From positions 2,524,901 to 2,546,716 of the forward strand of contig BFEA01000054.1 in assembly GCA_003427395.1 (NCBI GenBank): 21,816 bases of DNA, given 5' to 3'. The translations under genes and the position numbers were made by a program. Of this stretch, positions 8,359-15,519 are shown piece after piece. Within the stretch, counting starts at the first letter, position 1, and every line of letters starts with the position of its first letter. This DNA is from Chara braunii (taxonomy: Eukaryota; Streptophyta; Charophyceae; Charales; Characeae). The notes under the pieces are model-generated. The model had not been told where the DNA came from and searched no databases. It saw only the letters and a program-made list of their open reading frames with translations.

Positions 8359-9375
8359 CCATCCCGATGCTGGCATTTCGTCGCCTCACACCTACTACTT
8401 ACACAAAGTTGTCACCCCGGTTAGTCTGAACATGCAAGCAAGGTTCGCCCGTGTGCCACAGTCAACCTCGCATACCCAGCACCAGCCCGTCGGATCGCCC
8501 AACTCCCTACTCACCGTCTTGCTCCTGCCCGTTAGCCGGTCCTCTCGACCGCACTAACTCCAAAGTTGATTAGAGAGTGAGTTAATCACGCCTGCCAAAT
8601 TTATAGCACGAGCATCCGTGCGAGATAACCAGGATTGTGCCTGAGTGGAAGGGAAGAGGAAGGAAGGAAATGCCTACGGCTGCATGGCCGGGCCCGGCGT
8701 GGGGGACGTAGCCACTCTCCGCGCATCGATCCAGTCATGCATCGTTCAGGCCAATAAGATTGAGGAAAATATGCGCGCGCAGGGGCGCGACGAAGATATC
8801 AAGAAGGAGAAGATTACAGTCGCATTTGCGCTTTGCCAAGAAGAGAATTACAGTTACACGTGAGATTAAGGCGCGGAGAAGCCAGAGCACAAACCCCGGC
8901 GTGGCAGAGCATGAGCAAGCAAGAAGCATCGTGCAGTTGCAGGCAAAATTATGATGCACCCAAATTCCTAGCCTAATTTAAGTCCTAATTGCAAGAAGAA
9001 ATTCGGGAAAAGAAATTCTGAGAACCCGCGTGGGCTCGACATGAGTTGAAAATTCAAAAAAAGATTCAAAAAGATTTCCCCACGCACGATTGCGCCAAAA
9101 TTCCCCATTCCTCACAATAGAACAAAAAAGAAGCTATGGCAACAGTTATTTCCCGTGCTTGCTAAGGCGCGATCAACTACCAACCGTCGTGGGACCACCC
9201 TTTTTTCCAGAAGATGAGGGCATTCGTGTAATTGGGCGGGCCCCTCTCAATCAACCCCGAAATATCATCGCGCAGAAAGTCGCGCGCTTACGGAAAACAG
9301 TTCGTCACAGCGAAACGGCGCGCAGCCCGTTTTCAGGCTCGGCATCGATAGCTGGGCCAAGTACTGGTGGTTTAA

Positions 9376-9767
9376 ACAAAACTGGGTAATGCTCCCTGAG
9401 CCATCAACAGTCTCCTTTGTTTTTTTGTTTTTTGTTTTTGTTTTTGTTTTTTGAAGCCCAACCATTCAATTCAATTGCCTGTAGAATTTGGACAGGACAG
9501 CCTTTCAGGTCCTTTTTTTATTGTCATTATAGTATTACAGGGAACCTCATAGCAGCCACATCCGTGCTCAAGCCTCCAACCTGGAGGGAGATCCCACTAC
9601 CGATGTATGTGGAGTAGCGGATAGGGCGTGTGACCCTTTGGCGCCGTTGATGAGAACGGTGATCAGTGGTGTTGTTTTTCTTGGTTTTCGGCGTAGGGAA
9701 ACATATGACTTTTGGGGCCTCCCATTGGGTGGCATTTCTTTTTCTTTTGTTGTGGTGCTCCTCTGGG
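9376..9767. other. No recognisable gene
   Basis: T-rich tract at 9420-9452, then moderately GC-balanced sequence with short frames only. No similarity to the other repeats in the window was found. Confidence 0.4.
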
Positions 9768-10008
9768 GGTCATGAACTTGTGTGAGAATCATACCAACTT
9801 TTTTTGGTTGGATTTCACACACCTTCCACTTACGTTTGCACCCTTGCCCATGCATTCAAAAGAGGCCGAAAATGAAAATGTTCCCCTTTTCTCATCATGA
9901 AGGGATGCCAGTTGATGTCAGAGTCTTCCACAACTTGTCTGTCATTCCAAGCGTCTTGTTGGGGAACGTTAACAAATGTGTGTTGGCCTCATGTACATGG
10001 TCCATGAA

Positions 10009-10046
10009 CTGTCTCTTATACACATCTAGATGTGTATAAGAGACAG
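10009..10046. other. Nextera mate-pair junction adapter (artefact)
   Basis: Complete 38-bp double mosaic end, identical to that at 8282-8319. Frames crossing it give the peptide LLYTSRCV, an adapter translation and not a protein. Confidence 0.98.
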
Positions 10047-10156
10047 GCACAAGGCCTTTTCAAAAAAAAAACAAAAAAAAAAAGACACTCCCACCTAGTA
10101 GCAGATTCCGGGCATCGGCTAGGTTCTTCTTGTTCTTTTTTTTTTTTTTTTGGAAA

Positions 10157-10229
10157 TAGCCCTTGCGTAAGCCCTCGATTCCGGCGGTGGTAAGCGAACC
10201 GTCCGAATTGAGGGCTTATCTGTCGGGCT
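10157..10229. repeat. Alternative 3' stem-loop unit (duplicate of 10647-10719)
   Basis: A 72-bp unit whose ends AGCCC and GGGCT, and inner arms TAAGCCCTC and GAGGGCTTA, pair into a long imperfect hairpin. It is followed by the truncated adapter and is an assembly duplicate of the unit inside SL copy I. A T-rich run precedes it, as in copy I. Confidence 0.7.
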
Positions 10230-10258
10230 ATACACATCTAGATGTGTATAAGAGACAG
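10229..10258. other. Partial Nextera junction adapter (artefact)
   Basis: TATACACATCT (the last 11 bases of one mosaic end) is joined to a full AGATGTGTATAAGAGACAG. The truncated half abuts the GGGCT end of a short inverted-repeat unit. Confidence 0.95.
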
Positions 10259-10511
10259 GGTCATGAACTTGTGTGAGAATCATACCAACTTTTTTTGGTT
10301 GGATTTCACACACCTTCCACTTACGTTTGCACCCTTGCCCATGCATTCAAAAGAGGCCGAAAATGAAAATGTTCCCCTTTTCTCATCATGAAGGGATGCC
10401 AGTTGATGTCAGAGTCTTCCACAACTTGTCTGTCATTCCAAGCCTCTTTAACAAATGTGGGGTGGCCTCATGTACATGGTCCATGAACCGTCCACGTGCA
10501 CAACATACCAG

Positions 10512-10549
10512 CTGTCTCTTATACACATCTAGATGTGTATAAGAGACAG
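10512..10549. other. Nextera mate-pair junction adapter (artefact)
   Basis: Complete 38-bp double mosaic end, the fourth adapter occurrence in the window. Confidence 0.98.
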
Positions 10550-10612
10550 TGACTGGCCATTGCTAGGCGCTAGCACCGCCAATTTCCCCAATTGGCAATG
10601 CCTGTCCACCCC

Positions 10613-10775
10613 TTTTTTTTTTTCTTTTTTTTTTTTTGTGAAAAAATAGCCCTTGCGTAAGCCCTCGATTCCGGCGGTGGTAAGCGAACCGTCCGAATTG
10701 AGGGCTTATCTGTCGGGCTGCTCCATCTATTGGTGGGGAGCGGCACCTGCTGGAAACAGGGTCCAGCGTTCCATT
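10613..10775 (-). mobile_element. SL retroposon copy I with a different 3' stem-loop
   Basis: In minus-strand sense order: SL1 at 10767-10749 (CTGGA/TCCAG stem), SL2 at 10741-10720 (GCTCC/GGAGC), then instead of the usual SL3 a 72-bp hairpin (10719-10648) with ends AGCCC/GGGCT and inner arms TAAGCCCTC/GAGGGCTTA, then an A-rich tail seen as T-runs at 10613-10637. The body matches the other SL copies, but the terminal hairpin is unrelated in sequence. Confidence 0.65.
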
Positions 10776-11039
10776 GATACATCTCATAGCACAGAGAATG
10801 TCCCATTGATACATCTTGTAACTCAGAGAGTGTTGTTTGTTGTTTCCTAGGGCTGTGGCCATTTCTGTCGCATCCTGGGGCTCCGTTATCCCATGGAGCT
10901 GCCACTATCACCTGTCCCATCTTGGAGCACCCCTTTTCTATTAGCCCTGCCCTATTCAGCAGCCCCCCTATTCGCTATTGCTATGTCTGTTCCTTTAAAC
11001 CTTTGAAGCCCTTTAAACCCTTTCCCCTCTCAAGGCCCA

Positions 11040-11345
11040 TGTAAAACACATTTGTGATCTTAGTGGTGCTGATAAAAGAGGACACCACTGACACCTGAGG
11101 AGCAGCTCCATCTATTGGTGGGGAGCATCACCTGCTTGAAAACGGGTCCAGCGTCCCATATACAGGCTGAATTTGGAACATATCAAAGAAACTATTATGG
11201 GGAGTTCCTGCCAGCATTGATTACCCTGGGATCCAGGGGATTGACTGAGCAGGATATTGGGAAGAGGGGGAAAGAATCTCTTCACCCTGAAACCGGCGCC
11301 AGATACCTGCTGTTACACACTAACTCCTCCCTCCCGCAGTCATTG
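11040..11345 (-). mobile_element. SL retroposon copy B
   Basis: Minus-strand sense. SL3 lies at 11060-11094 (CAGTGGTG/CACCACTA arms, loop TCTTTTATCA), SL2 at 11105-11126, and SL1 near 11134-11152 with the start of one arm altered. The 5' module (CAGCATTGATTACCCTGGG, then ATCCAGGGGATTGACTGAGC) is at about 11212-11252, where CCCTGG and CCAGGG pair. The TTCACCCTGAA...GGCGCCA block ends at 11301 and a CTCCTCCCTCCC stretch reaches about 11336. No long T-run is present at the 3' side, unlike copies A, C and D. Confidence 0.75.
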
Positions 11346-11397
11346 GTAACTCTGGAGTTTCCTCAATGCCTGAATCCTCCCGCAGTGATTGGTTACT

Positions 11398-11517
11398 CAG
11401 GAGTTTCCTCAACGCCTGAATCTGGACATGTCTGTGGAGATTGTGCGATTGAGGAAACTCAATGCAATTTCTGCACATCTCCGCAAGCACGTCCAGACTC
11501 ATCCCTTGAGGAAACTC
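11398..11517. repeat. Nested foldback with a GAAA-loop hairpin
   Basis: The left arm, starting GAGTTTCCTCAACGCCTG and continuing through TCTGGACATGTCTGTGGAGA, is the imperfect reverse complement of the right arm that ends CCTTGAGGAAACTC at about 11517. The centre holds ATTGAG-GAAA-CTCAAT, a perfect 6-bp stem with a GNRA-type loop, bracketed by TGTGC/GCACA. A tandem copy of the left-arm start lies at about 11353-11376. It could be a MITE or a structured RNA; no TSD was identified. Confidence 0.6.
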
Positions 11518-11571
11518 AACACCGCTGGTGGGACTTGGCCCCAGGCATTGGGACGTCGGTCGAGTATACTC

Positions 11572-11650
11572 TTTTTTTTTTTTTTTTTTTTTTTAGGCTC
11601 CAATCTATTCGTGGGGAGCAATACGTGCTGCTAACCTGGCTTAGCCTCCC
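11572..11650 (-). mobile_element. SL fragment J, poly(A) directly after SL2
   Basis: Sense order: SL1 at 11645-11630 with stem GCTAA/TTAGC, SL2 at 11619-11597 (GCTCC/GGAGC), then the poly(A) tail (T-run 11572-11594) with no SL3. The SL1 pairs differ completely from the usual CTGGA/TCCAG yet still match each other. Confidence 0.6.
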
Positions 11651-11718
11651 TTATGAGGAATCATACAAAAGACATGTGGAAAATGAACATAGGACAAAAA
11701 GAAAAGGGGATACCCGAG

Positions 11719-11745
11719 GCGCTGGAAAATGGGTCCAGCGTCCCA
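11719..11745 (-). repeat. SL fragment K (SL1 only)
   Basis: GCTGGAAAATGGGTCCAGC followed by GTCCC is the antisense reading of SL1 with the common CTGGA/TCCAG stem. Confidence 0.55.
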
Positions 11746-11803
11746 TCGCCACCTGACCTACGTTCTTCTTCTTCCTGGAAGGCCCAAGGCTGGGGGTCCG
11801 CCA

Positions 11804-11830
11804 GGGCCACTGGGGGGCACCAGTGAGCCC
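11804..11830 (-). other. LINE 3'-UTR stem-loop, copy 2
   Basis: GGGCCACTGG and CCAGTGAGCCC pair around GGGGCA. The centre equals that of the hairpin at 4458-4492 although outer pairs differ. It lies ~205 bases beyond the stop of the second LINE fragment, compared with ~25 in the first. Confidence 0.55.
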
Positions 11831-11862
11831 TCCCGTCCCCCTGCCCACCTTCCATCCTATAT

Positions 11863-11892
11863 CGCTGCCGGAAACCCGGTCCGGCGTCCCCT
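11863..11892 (-). repeat. SL1-like stem-loop L within the LINE 3' region
   Basis: GCCGGAAACCCGGTCCGGC is an SL1 with the stem CCGGA/TCCGG, a paired change from the common form, followed by GTCCCC as in other copies. It lies between the LINE stop (12035) and the LINE hairpin (11804). Confidence 0.5.
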
Positions 11893-12034
11893 ATGCCCTA
11901 GCTATCCTGTAAGTGCACCATGCTATGTCCATCAGTAAATCTTTCTGGAGGGCATAAAGTAGATAACTTGGAATACCTGAGACGGAAGATGAGGTAGGTC
12001 CACCTCTCCGTGCCAGTGGTAAGTGTCCCCCCCG

Positions 12035-12500
12035 TCACAGCAGCTGCACTTCCAACGACCAATGGTGGGGCGGCAACGGGTCCGCAAGTCCTCTGCCGGT
12101 CGTAGGGGGGATGTCCGGGCTGATCGCAGTCCAATCCGTAAGAACCAGATGATAGTCCCGAGGGGGCTTCTCCAATATGGGCTCACCCTCCTCCTGATTC
12201 CGGATCTCCCAAGGTCCAGACGACCACCCATCCCCCCCGGTCGCCGCTCAGCCACTCTTGGGCGAAGTTCTTGATTGTCCTTAGGATATCCCTAGTTGGT
12301 GAAGGGAATCCGACGTCTCTTTTGTCGCTGCCCATTGCTGGGACAGTCCCAGTTGGAGCTGCTGTTTGAGGTATTCCACCCTCTCTCCCCCATTCACCCT
12401 CACCTTCTCCATAGCCAGGGAGCATCATTGCCACCATAAACTCTATCACATGCACAAAAGACAAAAAATATGGTGGACCGGTGTAATTTGCCATTTCCAA
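12035..12500 (-). pseudogene. Second LINE ORF2 C-terminal fragment, frameshifted
   Basis: Translated on the minus strand with frame changes, this region follows the C-terminus of the 4516-5540 LINE. Parallel segments include LAMEKVRVNGGERVEYLKQQ (compare LARENVKIDGQEVPEQIKQQ), RDILRTIKNFAQEWLSGDRG (compare KDIRKAISSFQGDWLGGEEG) and RDYHLVLTDWTAISP (compare RDYRLTSNEWTVIEP), with a stop at 12035-12037. Upstream the similarity fades near 12440-12500. At least two frame changes make it non-functional. Both fragments have the same orientation. Confidence 0.75.
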
Positions 12501-12698
12501 GCAGAAATTTCATCCTCACATTGCAAATTTGGTCAATAGTGGAGCCCTCCCTTGGACTGGCGCGGGGTCTTTCCCCAACCACAACACGACCTCATTATGG
12601 CTGCACTTGACCGGAAAGAGAGAATATGACCGTGCGGGTACTAGGCTTTTGTTCCTTTTTTTGGGGGCGGGGGAGACGAGAGGCACGGACACAGTTTT

Positions 12699-12967
12699 GG
12701 CTACCAGCAAGCAAAACAGCACATAAACCACCAGTACTTGGGCACTGCGCGCCGCGCCGGCAGCACCTTTTTTGAAGCAGCGCGGGCTGTCGATAGGACT
12801 TATCGACGGCCCGCCGGTAGCGAAATTCTCGTAGCGTTAACGCTAAGGCGTCGCCCAAGTACTGGTGGTATAACAGAGACAATTAGATCTAACATACATC
12901 AAGCCTGGCTGCCAGCAAGCAAAACAGCACATGCCAGAGACAATTACATCTAACATACATCAAGCCT
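12699..12967 (+). repeat. Tandem duplication, one unit interrupted by a MITE
   Basis: Unit 2 (about 12907-12967) reads GGCTGCCAGCAAGCAAAACA, GCACATGC, CAGAGACAATTA, ATCTAACATACATCAAGCCTG. Unit 1 (12699-12908) has the same blocks but is split after GCAC by the 143-bp element and its ATAA duplication. Unit 2 therefore shows the state before insertion. Confidence 0.9.
12727..12869 (+). mobile_element. 143-bp TIR foldback element (MITE), copy 1
   Basis: The termini ACCACCAGTACTTGGGC and GCCCAAGTACTGGTGGT are perfect 17-bp inverted repeats. The direct repeat ATAA flanks the element (12723-12726, 12870-12873). The tandem paralogue at 12931-12934 has four bases, ATGC, at the corresponding place, so removing the element plus one ATAA restores equal length. 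The interior contains GTCGATA/TATCGAC arms, flanked by GCGGGC/GCCCGC, and the palindrome TAGCGTTAACGCTA. No coding capacity. The TSD (WTAA) is close to the TTAA of piggyBac/Kolobok-type elements, but the superfamily is not established. Confidence 0.92.
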
Positions 12968-13108
12968 GGTGGGACAAACTAAGAACAGAGCCAGATATTT
13001 CTAGACAGCAAAAAGCTAGACAACCGTTGGAGCTAATTTGGCTGGACCCGGGGAGAAAACTGGGGAGCTTCGACTATAATAACTTGAATTGGGGCCAGTG
13101 GGATCACC

Positions 13109-13176
13109 AGGAACCCACCTGGCGGGGGTGTTTTTTTTAATAAAAAAAAAGAAAAAGAAAAAGGAACCCACCTGGC
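13109..13176. repeat. A-rich insert flanked by 15-bp direct repeat
   Basis: AGGAACCCACCTGGC occurs at 13109-13123 and 13162-13176, bracketing 38 bases that end in an A-rich run. This is the signature of a very short, 5'-truncated retroposed insertion with its target-site duplication. Confidence 0.65.
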
Positions 13177-13239
13177 AGTGGCGTCGGACCCAGGTTTTCT
13201 TCATTCCCCAGCCAGGGTCTCCACTGGTCTTTGCCCCAG

Positions 13240-13458
13240 ACATTCACTCTCCGCCTTCTGCGCCCACCCCGCCCCCCCCGCCCCCCCCTCACAATGCCAC
13301 CAATGGAAACCACTCATTGGTGACCCCACCCCTTTCACCCCCTCTGCCCGACTTTCCCCGTTCCCCAACACCCCCTCAACTCCCCACTTCCCAGATCACC
13401 CCTGCCCCTCCACACCCCCTCCTCCTTCACAACCATTACCCCCCACCCCAGCCTCAGC
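13240..13458. repeat. C-rich tract (G-rich on minus strand)
   Basis: The plus strand is dominated by CCC blocks, densest at about 13265-13289, so the minus strand has several closely spaced G-runs that could form a G-quadruplex. Proline-rich open frames here follow from the base composition. Confidence 0.6.
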
Positions 13459-13459
13459 G

Positions 13460-13570
13460 CTGCGCCCCCTGATTGATCTTACCAACTGCACAGCGAGAAG
13501 GTTATCTATACCTGCTGCGCCCCCTGATTGATCTTACCAGATGCACAGCGAGAAGGTTATCTATACCTGC
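13460..13570 (+). repeat. 55-bp tandem duplication
   Basis: Units 13460-13514 and 13515-13569 share CTGCGCCCCCTGATTGATCT, TACCA and CACAGCGAGAAGGTTATCTA. They differ by a dinucleotide (AC versus GA) after TACCA. Confidence 0.95.
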
Positions 13571-13794
13571 CCCTTACTTGGGCGAGGTAGCACCGCCGAC
13601 CTCTATCTATCACATTCGGCCTGGCCTGGCCAGGCATGACTTCAGGATACAGCACAACTGTACAACTGGTACATCAGATTATCAGCAGTCATCTGCATTG
13701 TCTGAGAGGACTACACAGGCGGTATAGAACAGCCAAGACAGAACCACAGCCAGGGGAGCCGAGGGAGGAAACATGGAGTCTGAGTATCACAGTT

Positions 13795-14101
13795 AGAATA
13801 GGGTCTCATCTCCCCTGCCTCTGTAGTCAGAATACACCATAGACATCACAGTGACTGTATAACTGTCACACAATTATAGTGTATCAAAATCCTGCATACT
13901 TTCAAAAAACAAAGCCAACAGACACAACTGAAGCATGATTATCCGCAGAACTGTAGCTACAGCAGCATTGTACAATATGGTCTCATCTCCCCTGCCTCTG
14001 TAGTCATAATACACCATCAGCATCACTGTGTGACTGTCACGCATCTGATACAACTGATGCAAGATTGTCCACAGCACTGTAGCTACAGCAGCATTGTACA
14101 A
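13795..14101 (+). repeat. Interleaved direct repeats (~125 and ~178 bp offsets)
   Basis: TCTCATCTCCCCTGCCTCTG with TAGTCA and AATACACCAT occurs at 13801 and 13979. CTGTAGCTACAGCAGCATTG with flanks occurs at 13931-13975 and 14056-14101. This is a decayed tandem array with unequal spacing; a weaker related block lies near 13650. Confidence 0.85.
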
Positions 14102-14158
14102 ATCCTGCTGTCCTGTCGGGGCTATCAACACCGAAGGACTGAGTGCTTCCACGCCTAA

Positions 14159-14266
14159 GTGTCACAAACTGTGTCACAAACTCTGTCACAAACTGTGTCA
14201 CAAACTCTGTCACAAACTGTGTCACAAACTCTGTCACAAACTGTGTCACAAACTGTGTTACAAACT
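14159..14266 (+). repeat. 12-bp minisatellite, 9 units
   Basis: The unit is GTGTCACAAACT, alternating with CTGTCACAAACT for most of the array, so there is a 24-bp higher-order period. Unit nine has one change (GTGTTACAAACT). All frames stay open because the unit is a multiple of three without stops, which explains the CHKL, VTN and SQT repeats in translation. Confidence 0.97.
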
Positions 14267-14283
14267 CTGTTGCCAATTCTGTA

Positions 14284-14431
14284 CAGGGATGCTGGACCCG
14301 ATTTCCAGCAGGTGCAGCCCCCCACCAATGGATCGGGGCCTCCAACGACACTACTAGGTGGGGATGCTCATATCACCCCCCTTAGTAGAGGTCACCGTGT
14401 TTTCTCCAAAAACAAAAGAAAGAAAAAAAGG
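14284..14431 (+). mobile_element. SL retroposon copy H (type II 3' loop)
   Basis: Sense is plus. SL1 at 14291-14309 has CTGGA/TCCAG. SL2 at 14317-14339 has GCCCC/GGGGC arms, a paired change from GCTCC/GGAGC. SL3 at 14351-14388 has CTACTAGG/CTTAGTAG arms around GGGATGCTCATATCACCC. An A-rich tail follows at 14408-14430. The 5' module is absent, replaced by the minisatellite. Confidence 0.75.
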
Positions 14432-14529
14432 GGTACCTTTGGTGCAGTCACGAAAACAGTTTGAAAGCACACTTCAGGCAATCCCGCGAACACAACACAC
14501 CCCCACAAGACCCCTCCGGACCCGAAACC

Positions 14530-14870
14530 TTTTTTTCTTTTTTTTTCTTTTTTAGGAATAAACACCCGTGCCAGTGTTAGTGGTGCTGATAAGAGCAGAC
14601 ACCACTAGCACCTGGGGGGAGGCTCCGTCTATTGGTGGGGAGCATCACCTGCTGGAAAACGGGTCCAGCGTCCCTTTTACAAAATGAGTTCGAGCCATAT
14701 CAGAGAACAATCAGAGCAACTGTGGGAGGTTCCTGCCAGCATTGAGTACCCTAGAGTCCAGGGGATTGACTGAGCAGGAAAGAGGAGTGAGGGAGGAATC
14801 TCTTCACCCTGAACTCGGCGCCAGATCTTGATGCTACTTGCTAATTCCTCCCTCCCCCTGCTAGCCCCTG
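14530..14870 (-). mobile_element. SL retroposon copy C
   Basis: Minus sense. The tail is the T-rich run 14530-14553. SL3 at 14574-14611 (CTAGTGGTG/CACCACTAA arms, loop TGCTCTTATCA), SL2 at 14622-14643 and SL1 at 14651-14669 are intact. The 5' module is at about 14732-14778 (CAGCATTGAGTACCCTAGAG...CAGGGGATTGACTGAGCAGG). The TTCACCCTGAACTC-GGCGCCA block ends at 14823, followed by CTCCTCCCTCCCCCTG. It directly abuts copy E in the same orientation. Confidence 0.8.
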
Positions 14871-14975
14871 AGAACTAGCAGAGCTGATAAGAGCACACAC
14901 TGCTAGCACCATGAGGGAGACTCCATCTATTGGTGGGGAGTGTCACCTGCTGGAAACCGGGTCCAGCGTCCCATT
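14871..14975 (-). mobile_element. SL copy E, stem-loops 1-3 only, upstream of copy C
   Basis: SL3 at 14874-14907 has arms CTAGCAG/CTGCTAG. SL2 at 14920-14941 has ACTCC/GGAGT, a paired change from GCTCC/GGAGC. SL1 is at 14949-14967. In sense direction E runs straight into the 5' part of copy C with no poly(A), so E and C look like a dimer sharing a ~100-bp direct repeat. Confidence 0.7.
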
Positions 14976-14988
14976 ACATCTTTTTTTT

Positions 14989-15141
14989 TAATTGCACTAA
15001 GGGGCAAGATACAGTTTGCAATTGGACTCCGGGCACCCTACCTGGCCAGAAAGCTGGGTTGTATGCATTGCCCAAACTGCAATTTGAAACTGTATCTTGG
15101 CCCATAGTGCAATTATAACTCGTTTTTGTGACTCCCGCGTA
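14989..15141. mobile_element. Long-TIR foldback element F2, copy 1 (left-truncated)
   Basis: The left arm AATTGCACTAAGGGGCAAGA... is the imperfect reverse complement of the right arm ending ...TGGCCCATAGTGCAATT, about 45 bp each, around a short CCCTACCTGGC...AAGCTGG spacer. The right side continues to TTTTTGTGACTCCCGCGTA as in copy 2, but the left outer part is missing and replaced by an SL tail T-run. Confidence 0.8.
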
Positions 15142-15519
15142 GTTTCCCCTTTTTGGTAGCTTTTTTGGTGCAACTGTAGTAGCACTTTTTTGGATGAGAT
15201 AAAATGAGGACGAGATGAGAAAAGAGAAAAACCAGATGCATTGTCAAACTCAAACCCTGACTGCACCATAGTTTTCTCAAAAAAAAAAAAAAAGAGGTAG
15301 GCTTTCGTTCCTATGTGATGAAGTGGGGAGGAGGTTGTTCTTGTCAAGGATAGGCTTGTGATTATTTGGACTCTTTTGGATGTCTAGCCTTGGGTAAGCC
15401 AGGACAGTCCGGACTTGTCCGTGGGTGCTAGCCCGCCTAAGCTTCATACACCTGTTACTCGGGTCGGAGTAGTAGTAGTAGGAATTACATGCAACATTAC
15501 GAGCCTTGTGAGACACACC
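15142..15519. other. No recognisable gene
   Basis: Short frames, an A-run at 15279-15293 and no repeat match beyond a weak GGTA..TTTGGTGCA word shared with 14431-14448. Confidence 0.4.

Larger units (their letters stand above)
8130..9345 (+). repeat. Long dispersed repeat R1, copy 2
   Basis: Diverged homologue of 1-1190 in the same orientation, with the landmarks listed for copy 1. It lies at the right side of the TIR-bounded segment and ends just before the right TIR. The exact repeat 8178-8281 versus 8356-8459 (104 bp, no difference seen) flanks a sequencing adapter and is an assembly artefact. Confidence 0.8.
6606..9371. mobile_element. ~2.77-kb segment bounded by perfect 18-bp TIRs
   Basis: The left end ACCACCAGTACTTGGCCC (6606-6623) is exactly complementary to the right end GGGCCAAGTACTGGTGGT (9354-9371). 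Both ends are flanked by TTAA, at 6602-6605 and 9372-9375. The outermost 15 bases match the termini of the three 143-bp elements at 12727, 18879 and 21156. No transposase is recognisable inside; the longest interior frame (7234-7701, minus) has no known domain. The interior holds R1 copy 2 and an artefactual duplication around 8282-8319, so the true length is shorter by up to ~178 bp. It may be a large non-autonomous element that captured R1, or two element ends that bracket unrelated DNA. Confidence 0.6.
9768..10719. other. Assembly-scrambled duplicated stretch
   Basis: 9768-10008 is repeated at 10259-10500 (offset 491) with small differences near the ends, and 10157-10229 is repeated at 10647-10719 (offset 490). 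Three adapter junctions lie within or between the copies. The simplest reading is that two versions of one locus, each interrupted by mate-pair junctions, were laid end to end. Order and copy number here should not be trusted. Confidence 0.85.

Noticed and set aside
1-9345. R1 copies as the two LTRs of one retrotransposon
   Set aside because: Divergence is high, no gag or pol lies between them, the LINE fragment between is of a different class, and copy 2 sits inside another TIR-bounded segment. Not excluded, but unsupported.
9782-10542. Frames ending in LLYTSRCV and the frame starting MCIRDS at 8303
   Set aside because: These residues are translations of the Tn5 mosaic-end adapter, so the frames are artefacts.
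13260-13470. Proline-rich protein frames
   Set aside because: They follow directly from the C-rich composition; several overlapping frames look equally proline-rich.
14159-14266. CRISPR-like regular repeats
   Set aside because: Units are contiguous 12-mers without spacers, in eukaryotic DNA; this is a minisatellite.
14574-14611. Hammerhead ribozyme suggested by CTGATAAG in the SL3 antisense strand
   Set aside because: The conserved CUGAUGA core is altered and no matching GAAA strand and cleavage triplet are positioned to form the three-way junction.
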